The position numbers and the translations under genes were made by a program. The notes beneath the pieces were generated by a model, which was not told the DNA's origin, did not search any database, and saw nothing but the letters and a program-made list of their open reading frames with translations. From Luteibacter aegosomaticola (lineage in GTDB: Bacteria; Pseudomonadota; Gammaproteobacteria; Xanthomonadales; Rhodanobacteraceae), in assembly GCF_023078475.1 (NCBI RefSeq), contig NZ_CP095741.1, forward strand, positions 1,302,001-1,366,000: a stretch of 64,000 bases of DNA, in the 5' to 3' direction. Numbering within the stretch: position 1 is the stretch's first letter; each line of letters opens with the position of its first letter. Below, piece after piece: positions 46,908-55,258 of this stretch.

Positions 46908-48692
46908 TTAGTGCACTTGTTGGAGTGCGGGTTTGTCCAGCCGCAGGACCGGGTACGCGCCGACCTTCTGTGCCGTGTACCACGGGCTCTTTTCGAAGAA
47001 GAACGACAGGCGTGCGCGCGGGCTGGCGGCGAAGGCCGGGTCGGCGGCGACCTTCGCGTCGAACTCAGCCTTTAGCGCTGGGTTCTCCGCGATCATCTTC
47101 CGGGCCAGTGCTTCCATCACGCGCGGTTCGCCGTATTCCTTCGGCTCGAAGATCGCATCCAGGTAGCCCCAGGTCAGCAGCGAATCCGGGGCGTGTGCGT
47201 CCAGCAGGTTCGCGGCCAGCACGGCTTCGGCATCATCGGCACGAACAATGACCGTACCTGCGGGCAGGGTCACGGTTTCCTGCGTCGGGGTGATCGTCAC
47301 GTCGCGCAGCAGGTGCCGGCCCTCGAAGGGCTTCTCCGCCCACTTCGGATTCGTCAGCATGTCCTGCGTGGCAGTCACCGTCACCGCCGCCTGCGTAGTG
47401 GTGTAAGGGATGTGGTGCGCATCGAGCTTGCTGATGATCGCGGTCCACTGGCGCGGGATTGCCCATGCCGCGGGTAGGGGCGCTGACGCATCGGGCTGGA
47501 GATCGAGCCAGCTCTGGATCGCATAGCTCTTCTTCCTGGTCGGGTCGTACTGGATCCACGTGTCGCCCGAGATATCGCTCTTCGTCTGCGTGAACGCGTA
47601 GCCCTTCAGGGTGAACGGCTTCGGCGTGGGGTCGGCCTTGAACGTGACCGGCACGGCTGCGTCAGGTGCGGCCGCGAGCGAGGCCGCCCAGGCGTCGCCA
47701 TCCTTCGATGCCTTGAGCAGCGCGGCGGGATCCTTGTTGATGCCGGCGAGCACGGCGCGCACCACGTCATACGTGCCCTGCACGCGCACGGCGTAAGGCT
47801 TGAGCATGTGCGTTTCGATCAACAGGCCGGCGCGGTTGCGGATCGCTGCGTAGCCCGTGGAAAAACGCGGGCCGGAACCGAAGTTCTCGATACCCTTGGT
47901 CGGGTCGCGGCCATCCTTGAATTCGAGGTACGGCGAAGCGAGGTGGCCCATTTTTTCGTAAGCGGGAATGGCTTCGCCTTCAATCACGCGCTTCTGCCAC
48001 GCGGCGATCGACGGCGGCAGCTTGTGTGCGTCTTCGAGGTAGTAGGTCAGGTCGTACTGATAGTCGGCGCCATCCGTGGTGTGGATGTCGATCAGCAGAT
48101 CGGGCGACCACTGGTTCCACAGCTGCAGCCACGCGCGCGTTTCGGGCGCGTCGGCCTTCACGTAGTCGCGGTTGAGGTTCAGGTACTGCGCCTGGCCACG
48201 AAAGCCCATCTTTTCCGGGCCGTTCTGGTTGATGCGGTAGTACGGACCCGAGTTCTCGTGGCCGTCTACGCTGTACACCGGGATGAACACGAGCACGGCG
48301 TGGTCGAGCAGGTGGGCCAGCTTGCCGGTCACGGCGAAATCGCGCAGGAGCATCAGCCCTGCATCCTTGCCCTCGATCTCGCCCGGGTGGATGCCCGCCT
48401 GCAGCAGCACGATGGGCTTGCCGGCCGCGCGAGCCTTCTCCGGGGTCATGTCGCCATCTTTCGCCGCGACGACGACGGTCATGGGTCGGCCCTCGGGCGT
48501 GGTGCCGAAGGTCTGCACGCTCACCTCGCCATGCGAGGCCGCTGCCACCTTCTCGAGATAGGCCAGCGTGTCGGCATACGACGGCGTCGTGCGGAAGCCG
48601 GCGGCCTCGGCCGGGGTGATCCAGGCATCCTTCGCATGGGCGGCGAACGGGGCGGTGGCGAGCAGGGCGAGGAACAGGCGGGTGGCGCGCAT
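46908..48692 (-). CDS. Secreted M14-family zinc carboxypeptidase
   Basis: 594 residues; signal peptide ends near AAHAKD (residue 20). The zinc ligands are in GIHPGEIEGKD (HxxE) and DIHTTDG (H), and the catalytic glutamate is in GLLIETHML. IPVYSVDGHE, NGPEKMGFRGQAQYLNLNRDYVK is the substrate-binding block of bacterial M14 enzymes. The residual ~250 residues form an uncharacterised C-terminal domain. Start ATG 48692 has GGAAG upstream. It is divergent from the ECF sigma gene. Confidence 0.9.
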   Translation of the reverse strand: MRATRLFLALLATAPFAAHAKDAWITPAEAAGFRTTPSYADTLAYLEKVAAASHGEVSVQTFGTTPEGRPMTVVVAAKDGDMTPEKARAAGKPIVLLQAGIHPGEIEGKDAGLMLLRDFAVTGKLAHLLDHAVLVFIPVYSVDGHENSGPYYRINQNGPEKMGFRGQAQYLNLNRDYVKADAPETRAWLQLWNQWSPDLLIDIHTTDGADYQYDLTYYLEDAHKLPPSIAAWQKRVIEGEAIPAYEKMGHLASPYLEFKDGRDPTKGIENFGSGPRFSTGYAAIRNRAGLLIETHMLKPYAVRVQGTYDVVRAVLAGINKDPAALLKASKDGDAWAASLAAAPDAAVPVTFKADPTPKPFTLKGYAFTQTKSDISGDTWIQYDPTRKKSYAIQSWLDLQPDASAPLPAAWAIPRQWTAIISKLDAHHIPYTTTQAAVTVTATQDMLTNPKWAEKPFEGRHLLRDVTITPTQETVTLPAGTVIVRADDAEAVLAANLLDAHAPDSLLTWGYLDAIFEPKEYGEPRVMEALARKMIAENPALKAEFDAKVAADPAFAASPRARLSFFFEKSPWYTAQKVGAYPVLRLDKPALQQVH

Positions 48693-48773
48693 GGGGGCTT
48701 CCGGCGAGACGAATCCGGCCATTGTGTGATTTTTTTCCCCGCCCGGCGAATCATGGGGGAAAGAGGAGGGGCC

Positions 48774-49304
48774 ATGGCCAACGAGGAACGCCGACGACGC
48801 TGCGACGCCTTGCTGCACGAACACCGCCGCATCGTGTTCAAGGTGGCGGCGGTCTACGCGCGCCACGCCGAGGACCGGCGCGACCTGGCGCAGGACATCG
48901 CGCTGCAGGTGTGGCGTTCGTTCGGGCGCTATGACGCCACCCGTCCGTTCACGACGTGGCTGTACCGGGTGGCGCTGAACGTGGGGCTTTCCCACGCCCG
49001 GCGTGAGCGGGAGAGGCCTTCCATGGTTGGCGCGGAGGTGCTCGAAGCGATGGAAGGCGGCATGGCCGTCGCGGAACCTGACGAGCGGCTGGCGCTCCTG
49101 GCGCGGACGATCGAGTCGCTGGAGCCGCTCGAGCGCGCCCTGGCCTTGCTGTATCTGGACGAGCTTCCCTACGCGGAGATCGCTGGCGTGCTCGGCCTTT
49201 CGGAAACCAACGTGGGCACGCGCATCGCGCGCCTGAAGCAACGCCTGCGCCGGCAGATGGCCGCCGCGGTACCGGACGAGGAGGCTCTGCATGGAACTCG
49301 ATGA
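48774..49304 (+). CDS. ECF-family RNA polymerase sigma factor
   Basis: 176 residues. Region 2 contains DRRDLAQDIALQVWRSFGRYDATRPFTTWLYRVALNV; region 4 is LEPLERALALLYLDELPYAEIAGVLGLSETNVGTRIARLKQRLRR with a clear helix-turn-helix. AGGAGG precedes the ATG. It overlaps the following membrane-protein gene by 14 bases. The target promoter is unknown; an autoregulated site was not recognised. Confidence 0.92.
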   Translation: MANEERRRRCDALLHEHRRIVFKVAAVYARHAEDRRDLAQDIALQVWRSFGRYDATRPFTTWLYRVALNVGLSHARRERERPSMVGAEVLEAMEGGMAVAEPDERLALLARTIESLEPLERALALLYLDELPYAEIAGVLGLSETNVGTRIARLKQRLRRQMAAAVPDEEALHGTR

Positions 49305-49908
49305 ACTGAAGGTGGCCTGGGCCGAACTCGACAGGCGTGTCACTGCGCTGGAAGTGGCGATCCCGAGGGGCGGGGCGGTGGCCGCGGTGCGCACCGAATT
49401 GCGGCCGCTTCGCTGGGGGCAGTCGGCGCAGATCGTAGGCGGCCTGCTGCTGGCGATGGCTGCCGGTTCGTTCTGGTTCGATCATCGGGACGCTACGGGC
49501 CCCCTCGTGGCCGGCCTGCTCCTGCACGCTTACGGCATCGCCATGATCATTGCCGCGGCCCGTAACCTCGCGCTGGCGGCCCTGGCCACCACGGATGCCC
49601 CGGTCCTGGTGCTGCAGCAGCGCGTGGCGGCGTTGCGGGCATGGCGGATCCGCGAGGGCCGCTGGTTCGGCGTGGTCGGCTGCTTCATGTGGGTGCCCAT
49701 GATGATCTGGGCCTTCGCCTGGCTCGGCGTGGATATCGTGGCGGCGCGGCCCGGTTTCATCGCGTTGAACGTCCTGGTGGCGGTGGTGTGCCTTGGGGTC
49801 TTTCTGGTGGTGTCGCGGGTGCTGAAAACGCCCGAGGGCGCGTCCGTCCGTCGTGCAAGGGAGCGTCTGGACGAGATCGCCCGCTTCACCGGCAGCGGCC
49901 CGATGTAA
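49291..49908 (+). CDS. Four-helix membrane protein coupled to ECF sigma factor
   Basis: 205 residues. A short N-terminal helical segment (MELDELKVAWAELDRRVTALE) faces the cytoplasm and is followed by four transmembrane helices (about 50-66, 72-100, 122-148, 152-175) and a basic tail. It has no zinc anti-sigma HxxxCxxC motif. Its overlap with the sigma gene suggests it controls that sigma factor, possibly through the N-terminal helix. Not a recognised family. Confidence 0.7.
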   Translation: MELDELKVAWAELDRRVTALEVAIPRGGAVAAVRTELRPLRWGQSAQIVGGLLLAMAAGSFWFDHRDATGPLVAGLLLHAYGIAMIIAAARNLALAALATTDAPVLVLQQRVAALRAWRIREGRWFGVVGCFMWVPMMIWAFAWLGVDIVAARPGFIALNVLVAVVCLGVFLVVSRVLKTPEGASVRRARERLDEIARFTGSGPM

Positions 49909-49967
49909 GGAGGCGCTAAGGTGGCCGTCCCGATAATCTGCCCTGACTCACTTCCGGCCCTGCGTTC

Positions 49968-50633
49968 GTGCATATCCTCCTCATCGAAGACGATGCCCAG
50001 CTCGGCGACGCGATCCGCCGGGCGCTGGAGCGGCTGGCGCACACCATCACGTGGCTACGCGATGGCGATGAGGCCCTGAAAGCGCTGCGCGAACACGATG
50101 CCGACCTGGTGCTGCTCGACCTGGGCCTGCCCGGGCGTGACGGGCTGGATGTGCTGACGGAAGCGCGCCGCCTGCGGGTCACGACGCCGGTCATCGTCAT
50201 GTCGGCGCGTGACCAGCTCGATGGCCGCATCCAGGTGCTGGACGCCGGCGCGGACGATTACCTGGTGAAGCCGTTCCATCTGGAGGAACTGGCGGCGCGT
50301 ATCCGCTCGTTGTCGCGCCGCGCCCGGGGCGACGCGGTGAACCGCCTCGAAGCCGGTGCGCTGAGCATGGACCTGGGGACCTTCGACGTCGCCTGGCGCG
50401 GCGCCAAGGTGGACCTCACCCGTCGCGAGTTTGCACTGCTCCAGGCACTGATGGAGCGCGCGGGCCGCATCGTCCGCCGCGAGACCCTCGAAAGCACGTT
50501 GTACGGGCCGGAGAACGCCGTGAGCACCAGCGCGCTCGAAGTGCTGGTGCACGCCTTGCGCCGCAAGCTGAGCCCGGAGGCGATTCAGACCGTGCGCGGC
50601 TTCGGCTACATGGTGCCGCGGGAGCCCGTGTGA
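49968..50633 (+). CDS. OmpR/PhoP-type response regulator
   Basis: 221 residues. The receiver has EDD at residues of about 7-9, phospho-acceptor D in LVLLDLGLPGRDG (about residue 51) and the K of YLVKPF. The winged-helix DNA-binding domain ends with LVHALRRKLSPEAIQTVRGFGYMV. Start codon is GTG 49968. The stop overlaps the histidine kinase start by three bases. Closest in layout to QseB/PmrA types; the stimulus is unknown. Confidence 0.93.
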   Translation: MHILLIEDDAQLGDAIRRALERLAHTITWLRDGDEALKALREHDADLVLLDLGLPGRDGLDVLTEARRLRVTTPVIVMSARDQLDGRIQVLDAGADDYLVKPFHLEELAARIRSLSRRARGDAVNRLEAGALSMDLGTFDVAWRGAKVDLTRREFALLQALMERAGRIVRRETLESTLYGPENAVSTSALEVLVHALRRKLSPEAIQTVRGFGYMVPREPV

Positions 50634-52027
50634 GGTCGCTCAGCCTTCGTTCCCGCCTTCTGCTGCTTATCATCGGCGTGCTCGCGGCCGTGCTCTTGCC
50701 GCTGGGCATCCTGAGTGCACAGCGCACGCTGGAGGAGGTCGACGAGCTCTCCGATGGCCGCCTGGCCCAGTCGGCGCGGACGCTCGAAGTGCTGGTCAAC
50801 CGCATTGGCGTGGAGCAATTGCGCGAGCAGCGCACGGCACGGTTGCTCGTGCCCAGCTCCACGAACCACCCCGACGAACTGACCGTGCAAGGCCGCACCT
50901 ATGAATCCGAAGTGGGTTTCCAGGTGTTCGACCGCGACGGCACCTTGCTCATGGCCACGGAGAACCTCGCGGCGGTGCCGCGCACGCACGTGCCCGATGG
51001 CCGCTATGAGGACGTGACCCAGGGGCGTTACACGTGGCGTGTCTTCACGCTGATCATGGAGGAGCAGGGCATCACGATCCGCGCGGGTGAGCGTTACGAC
51101 AGTCGGCACGAGATCACCCATGCGCTGTGGCTCGAACACGGCCTGCCCACGCTGCTCGGTTTGCCGCTGCTTGCATTGCTGGTGGGCTGGGCGATCCGTC
51201 GCGGGCTAGGGCCGCTCGAGGACCTGGCCCGGGCGCTGGCCCGGCGTGAACCGGGCAGCCGGGCGTCGGTGCACCTGGGCGGCGACGCGCCGGAGGAACT
51301 GAAGCCGGTGATGTCGGCGCTGAACGACCAGATCTTCCGCCTGGAAAGCGCGCTGGAGCGCGAGCGCCGCTTCAGCGCCGATGTGGCGCACGAGCTGCGT
51401 ACCCCGCTTGCCTCGACCATGATCAACCTCGAAAACGCGCTGGCCTCGGCGCGTCCCGATGAAGCGCATGCCGCGCTCAACGCCGCCCGCGATTGCCTCG
51501 TGTCGCTGGCAAGGCGCACCGAGCAATTGCTGGCGCTGGCCCGCCTGGAAGCGGGCGCGGCCTCGGGGCCGCGGGCACGCGTGAACCTGGCCTCGCTGGC
51601 GCTGGACGTGGTCGAAGAGCTTGCCCCGGTCATCGCGCGCGGCAACGTCGAGCTTTCGATCGACCGCCCCGAGGGCGAAGTGGTCGTCGAGGGCTATCCG
51701 GTGGCCCTGGGCGTGCTGCTGCGCAACCTGCTCGATAACGCGTTCCGTCACGTGCCGCCCGGCGGCCACGTGGCGCTTCTTATCGACCGGCGTGGACCCC
51801 ACGCCGAGATCGAGGTGGTGGATGACGGCCCGGGCATTCCTGCCGAGCGTCGCGCCGGCATGTTCGGCCGTTTCCAGCGCGGGGTGGATACCCATGGCGA
51901 TGGCTATGGGCTGGGCCTGTCGATCGTGCAGCGGGCCGCCGAACTGCATGGCGCTTCGGTGGAGCTGCTCGATAGCGAGGGCGGGCGTGGCCTGCGCGTC
52001 GTGGTGATCCTGCCTCTGCAGGCCTGA
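50630..52027 (+). CDS. Sensor histidine kinase (QseC/TctE-like)
   Basis: 465 residues. Two transmembrane helices flank a periplasmic domain of about 130 residues. A short HAMP segment follows, then the H-box FSADVAHELRTPLASTMINLENAL, N-box LLRNLLDNAFRH, and G boxes VVDDGPGIP and GYGLGLSIVQR. It partners the preceding response regulator, whose stop its GTG overlaps. Dps follows 82 bp downstream but has its own ribosome-binding site. Confidence 0.92.
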   Translation: MRSLSLRSRLLLLIIGVLAAVLLPLGILSAQRTLEEVDELSDGRLAQSARTLEVLVNRIGVEQLREQRTARLLVPSSTNHPDELTVQGRTYESEVGFQVFDRDGTLLMATENLAAVPRTHVPDGRYEDVTQGRYTWRVFTLIMEEQGITIRAGERYDSRHEITHALWLEHGLPTLLGLPLLALLVGWAIRRGLGPLEDLARALARREPGSRASVHLGGDAPEELKPVMSALNDQIFRLESALERERRFSADVAHELRTPLASTMINLENALASARPDEAHAALNAARDCLVSLARRTEQLLALARLEAGAASGPRARVNLASLALDVVEELAPVIARGNVELSIDRPEGEVVVEGYPVALGVLLRNLLDNAFRHVPPGGHVALLIDRRGPHAEIEVVDDGPGIPAERRAGMFGRFQRGVDTHGDGYGLGLSIVQRAAELHGASVELLDSEGGRGLRVVVILPLQA

Positions 52028-52109
52028 CCCGCGGCGGACGCGTTCGTGCAAGCTTTTGTCATGCGGGGCGGCGCATCCTCGGGAGCCCAAACCCACAGGA
52101 GCGCCCGCG

Positions 52110-52628
52110 ATGAAGAACACCGAAGCCGCCAAGACCCGCCGCAAGGCCGACCTGAATACGCCGACCGGCCTCGGCGCCGACGCGACCCGCGATATCACGG
52201 CCGAACTCAACGCGCTGCTGGCCGATACGTTCGCGCTCTATCTGAAGACGAAGAACTTCCATTGGCACATGTCGGGCCCGCGCTTCCGCGACCTGCACCT
52301 GCTGCTGGATGAGCAGGCGACGCAGATCTTCGCGATTACCGACGACATCGCCGAGCGCGTGCGCAAGGTGGGCGGTACCACGCTGCATTCCATCGGGCAT
52401 ATCAGCCGCCTGCAGCGCCTGGCTGATAACGATGCGGATTTCGTGACGCCGCAGGACATGCTGGCGGAACTGCGTGACGACACGCTGCGCTACATCGCGT
52501 TCCTGCGCGAGACGCACGGTGTGTGCGATGAATATGGCGATGTGGCGACGGCCAGCCTGATCGAGAACTGGGTGGATGAGGCCGAGCGTCGCGCGTGGTT
52601 CCTGTTCGAGACCGCGCGGGAGAGCTAA
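52110..52628 (+). CDS. dps: Dps-family DNA-protection ferritin
   Basis: 172 residues. The intersubunit ferroxidase motif KNFHWHMSGPRFRDLHLLLDEQATQIFAITDDIAERV has the expected H, D and E ligands. The lysine-rich N-terminal tail (KNTEAAKTRRKAD) could bind DNA. Dodecameric Dps stores iron and protects DNA under oxidative stress or starvation. CAGGAG lies nine bases before the ATG. Confidence 0.93.
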   Translation: MKNTEAAKTRRKADLNTPTGLGADATRDITAELNALLADTFALYLKTKNFHWHMSGPRFRDLHLLLDEQATQIFAITDDIAERVRKVGGTTLHSIGHISRLQRLADNDADFVTPQDMLAELRDDTLRYIAFLRETHGVCDEYGDVATASLIENWVDEAERRAWFLFETARES

Positions 52629-52642
52629 GCGAACCGCACAGC

Positions 52643-52737
52643 TGTAGGAGCCCACCCTGTGGGCGACATCTTTCGTACAACCGCCACAGGACTTGTGGCT
52701 TTTCGCGAAAGATGTCGCCCACAGGGTGGGCTCCTAC
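52643..52737. repeat. Inverted pair of family II REP-like units
   Basis: Two GTAGGAGC-headed units in inverted orientation around a short spacer containing ACAGGACTTGTGG, between the convergent dps and M61 peptidase genes. Both tails carry ATCTTTCG. Confidence 0.88.
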
Positions 52738-52746
52738 GGTGGTGGT

Positions 52747-54621
52747 TTACTTCTTCGGTGTGGCGATGGCGCCGATCAGGTCCTTGCCTTCGCCGCGTAC
52801 GAGGTGCGGGTACTTCAGGCCGCCGTGGTAATCGACCTTCACGGTCTGGTAGTCATCCACGTTCTTCAGCAGGAACTCGATCGGCGTGGTGGTGTTCTTC
52901 GCATCGGCCACCGCATCCTTCAGTACCTGCGGCGAGAAATCCTTGCCGTTCACCGCCACGATCGTCACGCCCGGAACGAGGCCGGCCTTCGCCGCCGCGC
53001 CTTCCCACTGCGCATCGCGGATTTCGCCCTTGTCGGAGACCGTGACGCCCAGCGAATACGCCAGGTTGATCGTCTTGCGCAGCGTTTCACCGGTCTTCTG
53101 GAAATCGGTCGGCTTGTCGTCGAAGGCCAGCTTCCAGCCGCCGCCTTCAATACCCTTCTCGGGCATCGTGTCGCCGGTGTAATCGAGGCGCTCGCGCAGG
53201 AACTTGGCCCAGTCGTACGGTTGCACGTCGTTTAGGGTCTTCACGACGTCTTCGAACGTATAGGTCTTCGGCACGTAGCTGCCGTTGTCCATGCCGTAGA
53301 ACGCCTTCGCGAACTCATCCAGGGTGTGCTTCCCGCCGGAGAGGTCGCGGATCTTGGTATCCACATCCAGCCACAGCATCTGGCCTTCGGGGTAGTAATC
53401 GGAGCTGCGGCGCAGATTCACCCAGCCGGCGCTACCGCGCGAGGAAAGCGGGATGCCATCGGCCGTATCCTGCAGCGAGCGCCACTCGCGACCGGTGCGC
53501 GCGCCCATGTCGGCGGCGATGGAAGCGAGGTTGTCGCGCCACTGCTCGGTGGTCCAGATGCCCGAGCGAGCGGTGAGCACGCCGGCCCAGTAGTCGGTGA
53601 GGCCTTCGTACACCCACAGCAGGTCGTCCTGCATCGGCTCGGTGAAGGTCGGCGTCCACAGATCGGCCGGGCGGCGGAACTTGCCGTTCCACGAGTGGAT
53701 GTATTCGTGCGGCAGCAGGGTGCCGGCGGCGGCATGCACCTTCGGATCGGTGAGGAAGTTGGCGAACAGGCGGTCGTCGCTGGACTGGTGGTGTTCGAGG
53801 CCGAAGTGACCGGTGTGGTCGGAGACCACCAGCAGGAAGTCGTAGTGGCCGTAGTGGTGCGCGCCGAACAGCTTGTTCGCCTGCACCACGAGGTTACGCT
53901 GCGGGGCGATCTGCTTGTCGCTGATCTTCACGCTCTCGGCGGTCTCGCCGACGATATCCAGGTGCACCGGCGTCGACTGGCCCGGCGCAAGATCGACACG
54001 GTTGAAGTACTGGCCGGCGATCAGCGGCGAATCGACGAAATTCTCGTAGCTCACCGGCTTGAAGGTGACGGTATCGCCGTTCTGCGATGCGGTTTCGAGT
54101 GCTGTGGCGAACTTCCAGCCCGCGGGCAGCTTCACCGTCGGCTCGATCATGATGCGGCTGGTGTAGTAGCCGGCCGGGTAGAACGACACCTCGTTGAACT
54201 CGAGCGGGATGTAGCGCGGCGTGGCGGAGTCGAGGTAATCGAAGCTCAGGTCGAGCTTGTCGACGCCCTCGGGCACATCCACGTGGAACGCGAACATTTC
54301 CTTCAGGTCGCGGCGCCAGGGGATCTTCTTGCCGTTGGCCGTGATGATCAGGCTGGCGACATTCGAAAGCGGGCCGCTCGGGCCGTGTTCGCCGGGGATC
54401 CACTTCGGGTAATAGAGGATGGTATGGCCCGCCGAGACCGGGATGCTCTCGCGGACGTGGAGCAGGTGGCGCGCCTGGTCGGTCAGGTCCACCGTCACCG
54501 AGAGCGTGCCCTTGTAGGGCTGGTCGACCGGGGCGGGGAGGTCCTGCGCGAAGGCGGCGGGAGCGGTAACGGCCAGCGCGATGGCGGTGGCGAGCGAGGC
54601 ACGGCGAAGGGCGAAGCGCAT
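52747..54621 (-). CDS. M61-family (glycyl aminopeptidase) metallopeptidase with PDZ domain
   Basis: 624 residues; signal peptide ends near PAAFAQD (residue 25). The zinc site is LLPHEYIHSWNGKFRRP (HExxH) with a downstream glutamate in WVYEGLTDYWAG. The C-terminal 110 residues form a PDZ domain (EGAAAKAGLVPGVTIVAVNGKDFS). M61 enzymes prefer N-terminal glycine or alanine. Start ATG 54621; the longer open frame upstream enters the promoter. Periplasmic. Confidence 0.92.
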   Translation of the reverse strand: MRFALRRASLATAIALAVTAPAAFAQDLPAPVDQPYKGTLSVTVDLTDQARHLLHVRESIPVSAGHTILYYPKWIPGEHGPSGPLSNVASLIITANGKKIPWRRDLKEMFAFHVDVPEGVDKLDLSFDYLDSATPRYIPLEFNEVSFYPAGYYTSRIMIEPTVKLPAGWKFATALETASQNGDTVTFKPVSYENFVDSPLIAGQYFNRVDLAPGQSTPVHLDIVGETAESVKISDKQIAPQRNLVVQANKLFGAHHYGHYDFLLVVSDHTGHFGLEHHQSSDDRLFANFLTDPKVHAAAGTLLPHEYIHSWNGKFRRPADLWTPTFTEPMQDDLLWVYEGLTDYWAGVLTARSGIWTTEQWRDNLASIAADMGARTGREWRSLQDTADGIPLSSRGSAGWVNLRRSSDYYPEGQMLWLDVDTKIRDLSGGKHTLDEFAKAFYGMDNGSYVPKTYTFEDVVKTLNDVQPYDWAKFLRERLDYTGDTMPEKGIEGGGWKLAFDDKPTDFQKTGETLRKTINLAYSLGVTVSDKGEIRDAQWEGAAAKAGLVPGVTIVAVNGKDFSPQVLKDAVADAKNTTTPIEFLLKNVDDYQTVKVDYHGGLKYPHLVRGEGKDLIGAIATPKK

Positions 54622-54751
54622 GGGGCGGTTCCCGGCGGCGGAAGAAGCCCCGATGTTGGAACGGGCCGCCCCGGCGACGTATATGCCAGAGGTCACGGGT
54701 GTTTCAAACGGGGGACTACGGCACGCCGCGCCCGGCGGCTACGATGGCGGC

Positions 54752-55201
54752 ATGAAAGCACCTACCCTCCGGCGCATCCTCAACGCCTGGCCGCCGTTCC
54801 TGTTCGCGGGCATCCGCGTCGTCCAGTTCGATGACTACCGCTACGCGCGGGTCAGGCTCAAGCTGGCCTGGTACAACCGCAACTACGTGCGCACCCAGTT
54901 CGGCGGCAACCTGTTCTCCATGACCGACCCGTTCTGGATGATCATGGTGCTGAAGAGCCTCGGTAATGACTACATCGTCTGGGATCAGGCCGGCGAGATC
55001 CGCTTCGTGGCGCCTGGCCGTGAAGACGTCTATGCGGAGTTCCGCGTCGAAGACACCGTGTTGGACGACATTCGCGCTGAATGCGCCGATGGCCAGAAGC
55101 ACCTGCGCTGGTTCGATACCGATATCCGCACGGCTTCCGGCGAGCTGATCGCCACCGTGCGCAAGCAGCTCTACGTGCGGAAGAAGAAGCCCAAGGGGTG
55201 A
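54752..55201 (+). CDS. DUF4442 hotdog-fold protein, thioesterase-like
   Basis: 149 residues. ARVRLKLAWYNRNYVRTQFGGNLFSMTDPFWMIMVLKSLG corresponds to the central helix and strands of a hotdog fold of the DUF4442 type (PaaI-related). A catalytic residue cannot be assigned. Probably cytoplasmic. A role in acyl-CoA metabolism is possible but unproven. Confidence 0.75.
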   Translation: MKAPTLRRILNAWPPFLFAGIRVVQFDDYRYARVRLKLAWYNRNYVRTQFGGNLFSMTDPFWMIMVLKSLGNDYIVWDQAGEIRFVAPGREDVYAEFRVEDTVLDDIRAECADGQKHLRWFDTDIRTASGELIATVRKQLYVRKKKPKG

Positions 55202-55258
55202 CGCGCGCGGCGTAGCCTGCCAGTATCGATGGCCGGACTACCACGGGGACGTCGATCG

